Below, piece after piece: positions 8,601 through 17,245 of a DNA stretch of 32,268 bases (its first letter is position 1; every line of letters begins with the position of its first letter). The notes beneath the pieces were generated by a model. It was given only the letters and a program-made list of their open reading frames with translations, was not told the DNA's origin and did no database searches. The position numbers were made by a program, and so were the translations under genes. The DNA comes from an uncultured Mollicutes bacterium (GTDB lineage Bacteria > Bacillota_I > Bacilli_A > Acholeplasmatales > Anaeroplasmataceae), in contig CAMWSQ010000006.1 of the NCBI GenBank assembly GCA_947177025.1, positions 1 through 32,268 of the forward strand, in the 5' to 3' direction.

Positions 8601-8655
8601 CGCCACCCAAAATGAAAAAACAAGGTCTAAGGATTTCCCTAGACCTTTTATTTCT
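8601..8655. repeat. Diverged second copy of the tRNA-His 3' flank plus terminator
   Basis: CTGTTTATACGCCACCCAAAATGAAAAAACAAGGTCTAAGGATTTCCCTAGACCTTTTATT resembles CTGTTGTGCGCCCCAAAACTAAAACGATAGGTCTAGGAAAATCCCTAGACCTTTTATT at 6932-6990. Confidence 0.65.
8624..8652. terminator. Rho-independent terminator
   Basis: GGTCTAAGG-ATTT-CCCTAGACC (one mismatch) then TTTTATTT, between convergent genes. Confidence 0.75.
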
Positions 8656-8668
8656 ATAATTATAACTT

Positions 8669-11600
8669 TTATTCCTTATATCCCCAGTTTACAATAATGG
8701 AATTGTAGTCTTCTCTTGCCCAATATGAACTCCAATTACTAGGCTTTGAATTGGCTTCACAATTAATTACCAACTTATTGCAATTATCAAAGGCATAAGA
8801 TTCTATGCTTGTTACGCTAGCTGGAATTATTATACTCTTTAGTTTTTTACAACTATCAAAGGCAGATCTCCCTATGCTTGTAACACTATCTGGGATTATT
8901 ACTGATGTAATAGTATTAAATCTATTAAATTGATAGTTTCCTATTTCCGTTATTGTATTTGGTATTTCTATACTTGTTACTTCTTCCCATTCGTTATTAC
9001 TATTTCTTAGATAAAAATGATTTGAATTAAAGGAAAAAATAGAATTATTTAAACTAATATTACACCAGTCTTCTATGGTTCCTTCATAGAAGATACTAGT
9101 TATTTTGTCACTCCAATAAAATGCTGAACTATCTATAGTTGTGATACTAGCAGGAAGTGTGATGCTTGTTAGATTACTACAATAAGAGAATGTATCTTTC
9201 CCTATGCTTGTTATACCACTTGGAAGTATTATGCTTTCTAGACTACTACAATTAGAGAAGGCCTTATTACCTATGCTTGTAACACTATCTGGGATTGTTA
9301 TTGATGTAATAGTATTGAATCTATTAAATTGATAGTTTCCTATTTCCGTTATTGTATTTGGTATTTCTATACTTGTTACTTCTTCCCATTCGTTATTACT
9401 ATTTCTTAGATAAAAATGATTTGAATTAGAGGAAAAAATAGAATCATTTAAACTAATATTACACCAGTCTTCTATGGTTCCTTCATAGAAGATATTAGTT
9501 ATTTTGTAACTACAGAGAAATGCTGAACTGTCTATAGCTGTGATACTAGCAGGAAGTGTGATACTTGTTAGATTACTACAAAAATAGAATGTATTGTATC
9601 CTATGTCTGTTATACCACTTGGAATTATTATGCTTTCTAGACTACTACAATTAGAGAAGGCGGATGTCCCTATATTTGTGATATTATCTGGGATTGTAAT
9701 ATTTGTTAGATTACTACAACCATAAAAAGCAGAGTTTCCTATACTTGTGACATTAACTGGAATTATGATCTGTGCGAGATTGCTACATCCATAGAAGGCA
9801 CTATTTCCTATGCTTGTAACACTATCTGGGATTGCTATTGAAGTAACATTATTAAATCTTTTAAATCGATAGTTTCCTATTTCCGTTATTGTATTTGGTA
9901 TATCTATACTTGTTATTTCTTCCCATTCATTATTACTATTTCTTAAATAAAAATGATTTGAATTAGAGGAAAAAATAGAATTATTTAAACTAATATTACA
10001 CCAGTCTTCTATAGTTCCTTCATAGTAGATATTAGTTATATTGTCACTCCAATGAAATGCTGAACTATCTATAGCTGTAATACTGGCAGGAAATGTGATG
10101 CTTGTTAGATTACTACAAGAATAGAATGTATCTTCCCCTATGCTTGGTATACCACTTGGAAGTATGATGCTTTCTACACTTTCACATCCCCAGAAGGCAT
10201 TATTTGGTATTCTTTCTCCTCCAGTAACGATTACTTCTTTCAAACTGCTTGGTATACCTGTCGAACTATAATGTGTAAAACCTGTTGACCCCTCTGCCCC
10301 GAAGATACACCCAAAATGTGTATTTCTTTTTTCTGTTATACTTTGTCCTACAAATGGAATGGTCAGAGATTTAATGCCATTAAATCCATAAAGAGCATAG
10401 TTTCCTATTTCTGTTATCGTATCTGGTATGATTACTTCTTCTATATTTGTTGCTTCTTCCCATTCATTTTCACTATTTCTTAAATAAAAATGACTTGCAT
10501 ATAGCATTGGCGTACTATTTGATTGTATTTTACACCAATCTAATAAAGTTCCTTCATAGTAAGTATTTGTGAGACTGCTACAACCAGAGAAGGCAGTTGT
10601 TCCAATTCTTGTTATACTTGATGGAATTATAATATCTGTGAAACTACTACAGCCATAAAAAGCAGATGTTCCTATTCCTGTTACATTAACAGGAATTATG
10701 ATATCTGTGAGATTGCTACAATTAAAGAAGAGATAGTTTTCTATAGTTGTTAAATCCTTTGGAAGGATTGCACTTATTAGACTAGAACACTCAAAAAATG
10801 CATGTTGTCCTATGCTTGTGACACTGTCTGGAATTGTTATATTCTTAAGATTGCTACAATAAGAGAAGGCATATTGCCCTATTGCTGTTATTTCATTTGG
10901 AATAATTATCTCTTCCAAACTTTTTAAATCTTCCCATTCATTATTGTTATTTCTTAAATAGAAATGACTTGCATACTCCATTGGATTTGAAGATGTACTA
11001 CCTAATTGCATTTTACACCAATCTACTAGAGTTCCTTCATAATAAACACTCGTAAGTCTTTCGCAGAAATCAAATGCATATCCTTCTATACTTGTCACAC
11101 TATGTGGAATTGTGATTTTTTCTATATAGTAACACTCACTAAAGGCAGCTGTTCCTATACTATTTCCTCCTTTAATAGTTACTTCTTTTAGGCTAGTTGG
11201 GACATATTTAGAATTAAAAGAAAGTGAATCTGCTCCAAAGAGATATCCAAGGTATGTATTATTTGTTTGGTCAATATTTGCTCCTACAAATGGGATAGTT
11301 ATACTTGTCACCTTGCTACATGCCGTAAATACAGATAGTCCTATGCTTTGAACGCTTTCTGGAACAATTATAGTTGCGACATTATTAAATCCGTAGAATT
11401 GAAAGTCTCCTATTTTTTTTATCGTATTTGGTATCTCTACACTTGTGACTTCTTCCCATTCATTAATGCTATTCTTTAAATGGAAATGACTTGCATATGA
11501 CATTGGATTTGAAGATGTACTACTAAAGCTAAGATTACACCAATCTTCCAACGTTCCTTCATAATAGACATTAGTTAGATTGCTGCAGCCTCCAAAAACA

Positions 11601-12394
11601 TATTCTCCTAAGTTAACAACACTATATGGAACTACTATATTTTTTAAATCAGCACAATTAGAAAATGCAAAATCCCCTATACTTGTCACACTATCTGGTA
11701 TTATAATACTTGTTATATTATTACAACTTGAAAATGCAAAATCTTCTATACTTACAACTGGAAGATTATTATAAGAAGATAAAACATATATTTCAGAGTC
11801 TATTGCAGTGCCTATTCCTATAACACTATAACTAGTTCCACCTGCATTTAGTTCATATTGTAATCCACGGGTATGTTCTAATACTTGTATTGATTCTGTT
11901 TGTTTTGCTCCACAAATACAAGTTCTTTCTTTTGTTCCCTCCTCAGTAAAAGTAGGTTCTATAATAATAACCCATTGCCCAAATGAGTGATTTACTTCTT
12001 CTGTTTTCTTACCACAACTACATATTTGCCAATGCATAGTTTCTGTTTTGCCATACGACGTAAAAGAACAAATATGCTCTTCTTGTTTTACTGAAATTGA
12101 TTGCGTTTCTTTATATTCACAGACACTGCAGACTCTTTCTTCTAAGCCTTCAGTTGAAGTCGTTGCTTCTTTTATGATATTCCAATCACCAAATTTGTGA
12201 TTTTCTTCTGGAGATTTTTTGCCACAACTACATACCTGCCAATGCTTTGTTGAATTGCTTTTATAATCACCAGAAAAAGAACAAATATGCTCATTCTTAT
12301 CATTATTTAAATCATTATCATCAGAATTATTACAAGATGGTAAAATGAATAATCCTAGTAAAATAGTTAAAAGAAATATACTAATTTTTTTCAT
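8669..12394 (-). CDS. BspA-like leucine-rich-repeat (LRR_5) surface lipoprotein
   Basis: Lipoprotein signal MKKISIFLLTILLGLFILPSC; many 23-aa units such as IPDSVTSIGNSAFYGCSNLTNIT; recurrent YYEGTLEDWCNISL insert; N-terminal HWQVCSCGKK/ERVCSVC repeats. Start at 12394 behind GGAGG. Confidence 0.92.
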   Translation of the reverse strand: MKKISIFLLTILLGLFILPSCNNSDDNDLNNDKNEHICSFSGDYKSNSTKHWQVCSCGKKSPEENHKFGDWNIIKEATTSTEGLEERVCSVCEYKETQSISVKQEEHICSFTSYGKTETMHWQICSCGKKTEEVNHSFGQWVIIIEPTFTEEGTKERTCICGAKQTESIQVLEHTRGLQYELNAGGTSYSVIGIGTAIDSEIYVLSSYNNLPVVSIEDFAFSSCNNITSIIIPDSVTSIGDFAFSNCADLKNIVVPYSVVNLGEYVFGGCSNLTNVYYEGTLEDWCNLSFSSTSSNPMSYASHFHLKNSINEWEEVTSVEIPNTIKKIGDFQFYGFNNVATIIVPESVQSIGLSVFTACSKVTSITIPFVGANIDQTNNTYLGYLFGADSLSFNSKYVPTSLKEVTIKGGNSIGTAAFSECYYIEKITIPHSVTSIEGYAFDFCERLTSVYYEGTLVDWCKMQLGSTSSNPMEYASHFYLRNNNNEWEDLKSLEEIIIPNEITAIGQYAFSYCSNLKNITIPDSVTSIGQHAFFECSSLISAILPKDLTTIENYLFFNCSNLTDIIIPVNVTGIGTSAFYGCSSFTDIIIPSSITRIGTTAFSGCSSLTNTYYEGTLLDWCKIQSNSTPMLYASHFYLRNSENEWEEATNIEEVIIPDTITEIGNYALYGFNGIKSLTIPFVGQSITEKRNTHFGCIFGAEGSTGFTHYSSTGIPSSLKEVIVTGGERIPNNAFWGCESVESIILPSGIPSIGEDTFYSCSNLTSITFPASITAIDSSAFHWSDNITNIYYEGTIEDWCNISLNNSIFSSNSNHFYLRNSNNEWEEITSIDIPNTITEIGNYRFKRFNNVTSIAIPDSVTSIGNSAFYGCSNLAQIIIPVNVTSIGNSAFYGCSNLTNITIPDNITNIGTSAFSNCSSLESIIIPSGITDIGYNTFYFCSNLTSITLPASITAIDSSAFLCSYKITNIFYEGTIEDWCNISLNDSIFSSNSNHFYLRNSNNEWEEVTSIEIPNTITEIGNYQFNRFNTITSITIPDSVTSIGNKAFSNCSSLESIILPSGITSIGKDTFSYCSNLTSITLPASITTIDSSAFYWSDKITSIFYEGTIEDWCNISLNNSIFSFNSNHFYLRNSNNEWEEVTSIEIPNTITEIGNYQFNRFNTITSVIIPDSVTSIGRSAFDSCKKLKSIIIPASVTSIESYAFDNCNKLVINCEANSKPSNWSSYWAREDYNSIIVNWGYKE
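8876..10150 (-). repeat. Long imperfect direct repeats inside the LRR gene (3 copies)
   Basis: Copies begin at about 8876, 9275 and 9812 (GCTTGTAACACTATCTGGGATT...). Offsets are 399 and 537 nt; the 138-nt difference is two 69-nt (23-aa) LRR units. Confidence 0.85.
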
Positions 12395-12721
12395 ATTTAC
12401 ATACCTCCACATATTCTCTATTAAGAAAAAATTATGAAATGTTAATTATATACTCAAATTTTAACACATTATAGCAAAAATAACAATATGAATCATAGTA
12501 TTTCAATTCCAACCATTTAGTACATAAAAGTAGGCTACATATACATTTTCATGCTTATACTTTATAACTTAAGTCTATAGGAATTATAGAATTTTCTGTA
12601 TCTGTAATTTTAAAACATATTAAAAATATCATTTGAAAGATATCTATAAAAATGAAAAACGTCGTCTTACAAATAGTGATAATTTAATTGAAATAAATCA
12701 GCAACTTACTTCCTATAAAAA

Positions 12722-12752
12722 AACGAAGTTTAACTTGTTTTAAACTTCGCTA
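12722..12752 (-). terminator. Rho-independent terminator
   Basis: CGAAGTTTAA-CTTGT-TTTAAACTTCG preceded by AAAAAAA (T tract on the minus strand). Confidence 0.65.
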
Positions 12753-12758
12753 ATAAGT

Positions 12759-13877
12759 TTATTTCCATTCTGTAGAGGAAATTACATCTAAATCTAGAGA
12801 ATAAAATGTTCCCTTAGGGATTCCATCTTTATCAGTATCATGATAACTTCCAATGAACATATATTTATCTTTCGTAAAGACACTACTGCATATTTTATTT
12901 ATATAAATTGCTTTTACCTGTTCGGTTTGATGATCATAATGAAAAACAATGACCCTTCTATAAATAGACATACCTGAAGGATTAACAACAACTGGAATAA
13001 ATACATCCCCATTATAAATCACTGGAATTTGGATAGAATAATACAAGTCTTTATACTCTTCTCTAGGTATGCGAAGAATAGTTTTTAATTCTGTTCCATC
13101 ATAGTAATGCAATAGGTTTGTAGCTCCATAGCTTTCCTCATCTATATATTGAACAATTCCATTTTGTATATTTATGTATTCTAATATATGTTTTGTCGCT
13201 TTATAAACTAATTGAGGATTTTCATCAAAGGTATATTTATAAATCTCAAACTCTTCGGAAAAATCTTTCAGTAAATAATAATTTCCTTTGTCTATATATA
13301 AATGATAAAATTCAACATCAAAATCCTTTTGCCTTATGACTTTGCCAGAATAATCTAGTTCAATCAAAGAGGACAATTGTGTATCTCTGTTTGTTCTTAA
13401 ATAAGCTATTTTATCCTCTAAGTAAAATACATCACATACTCGTTCATAGTCTATTAAAAGAACATTTTTGTTGAATTCTAAATCATATTCAACAAAATAA
13501 TTTGGATATATTGTTTGACCTTCATCTTGAATACGCTGCCAATAATTCATATAAATATGATTATTCATAAAGGCATAATCATCAACATAGTAGGAATCCT
13601 TACATTCCTCCTCATAAACCTTTTTATTGTTCTTATAGAATCTTAAAAAATGATGGAATGTATTAGAATCGTTTATATCGTTTATGATATAGCCAGTAAG
13701 AAAACTATATTCCTCATTGATTTCTGTAAATACCCACTCTTTTCTATCTACTTGTTTATATTTGACTTTTTCAGTTTCATACTCCTCTAGTAGCTCTGGA
13801 GCACTTATTCTACAGCTTGTTAATGTTAATAAAGATAATATTGCTAATAAAAAAATAAACCCTTTTTTCATAACCAT
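12759..13877 (-). CDS. Uncharacterised lipoprotein
   Basis: Signal peptide and lipobox LLTLTSC; no family recognised. Confidence 0.6.
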   Translation of the reverse strand: MVMKKGFIFLLAILSLLTLTSCRISAPELLEEYETEKVKYKQVDRKEWVFTEINEEYSFLTGYIINDINDSNTFHHFLRFYKNNKKVYEEECKDSYYVDDYAFMNNHIYMNYWQRIQDEGQTIYPNYFVEYDLEFNKNVLLIDYERVCDVFYLEDKIAYLRTNRDTQLSSLIELDYSGKVIRQKDFDVEFYHLYIDKGNYYLLKDFSEEFEIYKYTFDENPQLVYKATKHILEYINIQNGIVQYIDEESYGATNLLHYYDGTELKTILRIPREEYKDLYYSIQIPVIYNGDVFIPVVVNPSGMSIYRRVIVFHYDHQTEQVKAIYINKICSSVFTKDKYMFIGSYHDTDKDGIPKGTFYSLDLDVISSTEWK

Positions 13878-13908
13878 ACCTCACTGTTATACTTATATAA
13901 TACAAGAA

Positions 13909-13939
13909 ATGAGGAAGTATGTCAAGCCTTCCTCATTTT
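13909..13939 (-). terminator. Rho-independent terminator overlapping the end of the DUF2188 gene
   Basis: AAATGAGGAAG...CCTTCCTCATTT inverted repeat at the 3' end of the minus-strand unit. Confidence 0.5.
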
Positions 13940-14125
13940 GCCATCTAGGCCATGGAGCATTACTGTACTACCATCGTTCTTATTCTTACATAAGCTTTTC
14001 GCATAAGCCAATGCCTCAGCCTGCGTATCAAATAATTTAATTACTCTAGTAGAGCCTTGAATAAATACCTTCCACTCTCTTCCATTGTTGTCTCTTTTAG
14101 AAACATGATAAATTGTCTTAGCCAT
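13922..14125 (-). CDS. DUF2188-like small protein
   Basis: YHVSKRDNNGREWKVFIQGSTRVIKLFDTQAEALAYAKSLCKNKNDGSTVMLHGLDGKMR. Confidence 0.8.
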   Translation of the reverse strand: MAKTIYHVSKRDNNGREWKVFIQGSTRVIKLFDTQAEALAYAKSLCKNKNDGSTVMLHGLDGKMRKA

Positions 14126-14127
14126 TG

Positions 14128-14829
14128 TTACCTCCTCTTTCTTCCAGATAGTATAAATTCTTCTTCCATTTTTTCTGGATTTTTTAATGCATACTCTTGA
14201 TGTTCTTCCTCCGCTGGGTAAAATACACTTTCCTCACAAAGATCAACATATACTTTCTGGTTTGTACTCTTTTCTAAGTTTTGAATATAAGAATATGCTA
14301 TTTGTTTTTCTTCTAAATTTGAAGTATAGATACCACAAGTATAGTTTTCTCCTCTATCAATGAATTGACCTTCACCATCAAATGGATCAATATGAGAAAA
14401 ATAAATTTCTAACAAAGTCTCATAGGACACCTTAGAGGAATCATATTCAATGAGAATTGCTTCTCTATGATGAGTTTTTAAGCCTTTTACCTCTTCATAT
14501 GTTGGACAAATCTCTTTGCCACCAATAAAGCCACTGACAACCTTTTTTACTCCCTCACAGGAATAGAATGGTTCTGCAATACACCAAAAACAGCCTCCCG
14601 CAAAAACTGCAGTTTGAAGAGTAGAAACATAATGATATTCCACTTGATTAACTGAATAGTCAAATCCTAATTTTAAATATAAGTGATTCGAAATTGGATT
14701 TAATGTATCTACATATAAAATAAGGGGTTTTCTTTTGTTCAAGTATTTTTTGACAAAGTTTTGTGACAATTCTTGCTGAATATCCTTTTCCTCTATAGGC
14801 TGGCTTAGTATATACATGACTGATTGCAC
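14128..14829 (-). CDS. msrA: Peptide methionine sulfoxide reductase A, carrying the GNAT C-terminus at its N-terminus
   Basis: TAVFAGGCFWCIAEPF ... FIGG ... HHREAILIEYD ... PAEEEHQEYALKNP. The first ~60 residues include LYVDTLNPISNHLYLKLGFDY, which is GNAT C-terminal sequence. Confidence 0.9.
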   Translation of the reverse strand: MQSVMYILSQPIEEKDIQQELSQNFVKKYLNKRKPLILYVDTLNPISNHLYLKLGFDYSVNQVEYHYVSTLQTAVFAGGCFWCIAEPFYSCEGVKKVVSGFIGGKEICPTYEEVKGLKTHHREAILIEYDSSKVSYETLLEIYFSHIDPFDGEGQFIDRGENYTCGIYTSNLEEKQIAYSYIQNLEKSTNQKVYVDLCEESVFYPAEEEHQEYALKNPEKMEEEFILSGRKRR

Positions 14830-15463
14830 AAATAGTATTAAAGTTTCTTACCAAAGATGCAATACTTACGATTTTACCATCCTCAAAGTATGCATAAACG
14901 TTTCCTTCTTTACCCCTCAATCTTTCACAATATTCTTCTACTGGCTTTTCTTGATGCATAGCTTCTAATTCAAATTCTTGATAGCACTTTGCAAGCTCTA
15001 ATACATGCTCTGACGTGCAAGGATACACACCTGTTGTATCCACAGGATTCAATTTTCTTAAAACCATTATCTTCATAGAATGAATTAGTTGAATTTCTCC
15101 ATCTTTTCTTTCTTGATAAGCTTTTAAGAAGGCTTCTGTAGCTTCTTGTTCTCCTAGCATATTTTCTACAACTAAGTTCATGCTAGATACTACATTTGCA
15201 GCGTATTCACAAAGATTTGCAGAACCAAACAAAAGTGCATTATAGGGTTCCACCTTTAAAAGTAATAAAAATTCATTTTCACTTTTAAAGGAGAATGCAT
15301 AGTTTTTTTGATTAAAAAAAGTATAGCTTTTCGCATTGAAAAAGAAAAATGCTGTTTCTATCGTTGTTTCTAAGGAATTATTCAAATATTTTTCATTCTC
15401 CTGAAGAAACTGCATTCCATCAAGATAAACTTTATATGTTATATTGCTTTTTAAACCTTTCAT
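14660..15463 (-). CDS. GNAT-family N-acetyltransferase, apparently frameshifted near its end
   Basis: ISHVYTKPAYRGKGYSARIVTKLCQKILEQKKTP is a GNAT acetyl-CoA motif; the expected continuation is in the 14128..14829 frame. Confidence 0.8.
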   Translation of the reverse strand: MKGLKSNITYKVYLDGMQFLQENEKYLNNSLETTIETAFFFFNAKSYTFFNQKNYAFSFKSENEFLLLLKVEPYNALLFGSANLCEYAANVVSSMNLVVENMLGEQEATEAFLKAYQERKDGEIQLIHSMKIMVLRKLNPVDTTGVYPCTSEHVLELAKCYQEFELEAMHQEKPVEEYCERLRGKEGNVYAYFEDGKIVSIASLVRNFNTICAISHVYTKPAYRGKGYSARIVTKLCQKILEQKKTPYFICRYIKSNFESLIFKIRI

Positions 15464-15848
15464 AGAAATACTTGATAATCCCCTTTCTCTTTATAATACC
15501 AATATACATTCCTCTATCATCAATTATAGGAATAAAGTTTTGTTCAAAGGATAACTTTATAACCTCTTGAATAGGACAACTGATATCTAATGCCTTATAT
15601 GGACGATATTTCTCAATACAATCTACACATTGCGATTCTGCAAGTTCAACATCAAAATGACTATTATTCTTAATATATCTTAATATGTCTCCTTCAGACA
15701 AAGTTGCCATATAATGTCCTTCCTTATCTATTAATGGAACAACTGTAAACTTATAACGATCAAATTTTTCTAAAGCCTGTCTGATTGTGGATTTAGAATC
15801 TAAATAAAAAGTTTTGTCCTTGGGAGTTAATAAAGCAATAATATTCAT
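15432..15848 (-). CDS. CBS-domain-pair protein
   Basis: TIRQALEKFDRYKFTVVPLIDKEGHYMATLSEGDILRYI and PIQEVIKLSFEQNFIPIIDDRGMYIGIIKRKGIIKYF. Confidence 0.85.
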   Translation of the reverse strand: MNIIALLTPKDKTFYLDSKSTIRQALEKFDRYKFTVVPLIDKEGHYMATLSEGDILRYIKNNSHFDVELAESQCVDCIEKYRPYKALDISCPIQEVIKLSFEQNFIPIIDDRGMYIGIIKRKGIIKYFYERFKKQYNI

Positions 15849-15945
15849 ACATCATTCCTCTTCTTTCTATCTTCATTATAAACTATTTTATTCATAAAAT
15901 CTACATTCCTTTCTATCATTTTTTCACATATTTTTCCAAAATTAA

Positions 15946-15966
15946 AAGACTCACTTTTGTGAGTCT
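15946..15966 (-). terminator. Rho-independent terminator at the end of the aro operon
   Basis: AGACTCAC-TTTT-GTGAGTCT with A-rich upstream (minus-strand T tract). Confidence 0.75.
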
Positions 15967-15973
15967 AATTTTA

Positions 15974-17245
15974 TCATTTATTGTCTAAAATAAGCTTGGC
16001 AACCTGTCTTCCACAATCCATAGCCTCTACTACTGTTTTAGCTCCAAGTACAATATCTCCTCCAGCATAAATGCCTTCTATATTCGTTTTAAGCCCATCA
16101 CATACTAAATATTTATGATCTGTAGCAAGAACATGTTTATCATATATGTCCTCTGGATCTTGCCCAATAGCGCTAATAATAGAATCACAAAGAATGGTAC
16201 AATATTTCCCCGTACCAACTGGACGTTTTCTACCAGATGCATCAGGAGCACCTAAAGTCATTTCTTCAACTTTTATTCCTTCCACCTTTTCTTCTCCAAG
16301 AACCTCCACTGGATTATTTAAAAATTGGAAAATAACTCCCTCTGCTTCTGCATCCTTAATTTCTTGCTTAGTAGCAGGAGCCTCTAGTCTGCTTCTTCGA
16401 TAAACAACTAAAACCTTTGCTCCATCTTTTCTTGCACATCTTGCAGCATCCATAGCAACATTTCCTGCACCAATCACAACTACTGTACCAGAAAGCTGAG
16501 GACGATTGCCCTGTCCAAGCTTAATATCCAAATTGACAGCCTTTAAATAATCTAAGGCATCATATACACCTGGCAAAGATTCATTTGGAATTCCCAATTG
16601 TTTTGACTTAGTTAATCCAATAGATATGAATACAGCATCAAATTGTTTTTTTAAATCAAAAATTTCAGATTCTTTGAGTTTCGTATTAAAATGAATAACA
16701 GCTCCTAAATCCTCAAGCTCTGCCGCAATTCTTGTGATTTTAGTATAGTCTAAACGATAGCTTGGAATCCCATAAGTTAAAACACCACCAATGTAGTATT
16801 CTGCTTCAAAAATTTCTACACTGCATCCTGTCTTTAACAGCTCCTTTGCACAAGAAAGTCCTGCAGGTCCAGCACCAATGATGGCTACTTTTTGGGAAGA
16901 CCTTTTTTCTATTTTTATAGGCTTGTTCATATGCTCAACAACATAGCGTTCTAACTTGCCACAATCAATCGGTTTACTTTGAATTCCAAGAACACAATGT
17001 CCAACACATTGACGCTCATGTGGACAAACAATCGAACAAATATAGGGAAGATCAGAACAGGAATTTATAATTTCATACGCTTCTTCTAAACGATTTACCT
17101 TGATTTCTTTAATAAAATCTCGAATACGCATACGTGTAGGACATCCCGTTTCACAACGAGGATTCTTACAAGATAAACAACGCAGTGCTTCTATTCTTGC
17201 CTCATCTTCTGTCATGCCTTCTGGCATAGACCATTTTTCATTCAT
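15974..17245 (-). CDS. GltD-like NAD(P)H-dependent FAD/Fe-S oxidoreductase (glutamate synthase small-subunit family)
   Basis: CLSCKNPRCETGCPTRMRIRDFI, VCPHERQCVGHC, VAIIGAGPAGLSCAKEL, VVVIGAGNVAMDAARCARKDGAKV, IYAGGDIVLGAKTVVEAMDCGR. Confidence 0.9.
   Translation of the reverse strand: MNEKWSMPEGMTEDEARIEALRCLSCKNPRCETGCPTRMRIRDFIKEIKVNRLEEAYEIINSCSDLPYICSIVCPHERQCVGHCVLGIQSKPIDCGKLERYVVEHMNKPIKIEKRSSQKVAIIGAGPAGLSCAKELLKTGCSVEIFEAEYYIGGVLTYGIPSYRLDYTKITRIAAELEDLGAVIHFNTKLKESEIFDLKKQFDAVFISIGLTKSKQLGIPNESLPGVYDALDYLKAVNLDIKLGQGNRPQLSGTVVVIGAGNVAMDAARCARKDGAKVLVVYRRSRLEAPATKQEIKDAEAEGVIFQFLNNPVEVLGEEKVEGIKVEEMTLGAPDASGRKRPVGTGKYCTILCDSIISAIGQDPEDIYDKHVLATDHKYLVCDGLKTNIEGIYAGGDIVLGAKTVVEAMDCGRQVAKLILDNK

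Noticed and set aside
8876-10150. Direct repeats considered as CRISPR or mobile element
   Set aside because: Repeats are in-frame LRR coding units of 23 aa with no unique spacers or terminal inverted repeats.
12600-12742. Possible remnant coding tail (KYHLKDIYKNEKRRLTNSDNLIEINQQLTSYKKTKFNLF*) in the gap upstream of the LRR gene
   Set aside because: Only ~39 codons, no start codon, stop immediately upstream; could be a decayed gene end but not supportable by eye.
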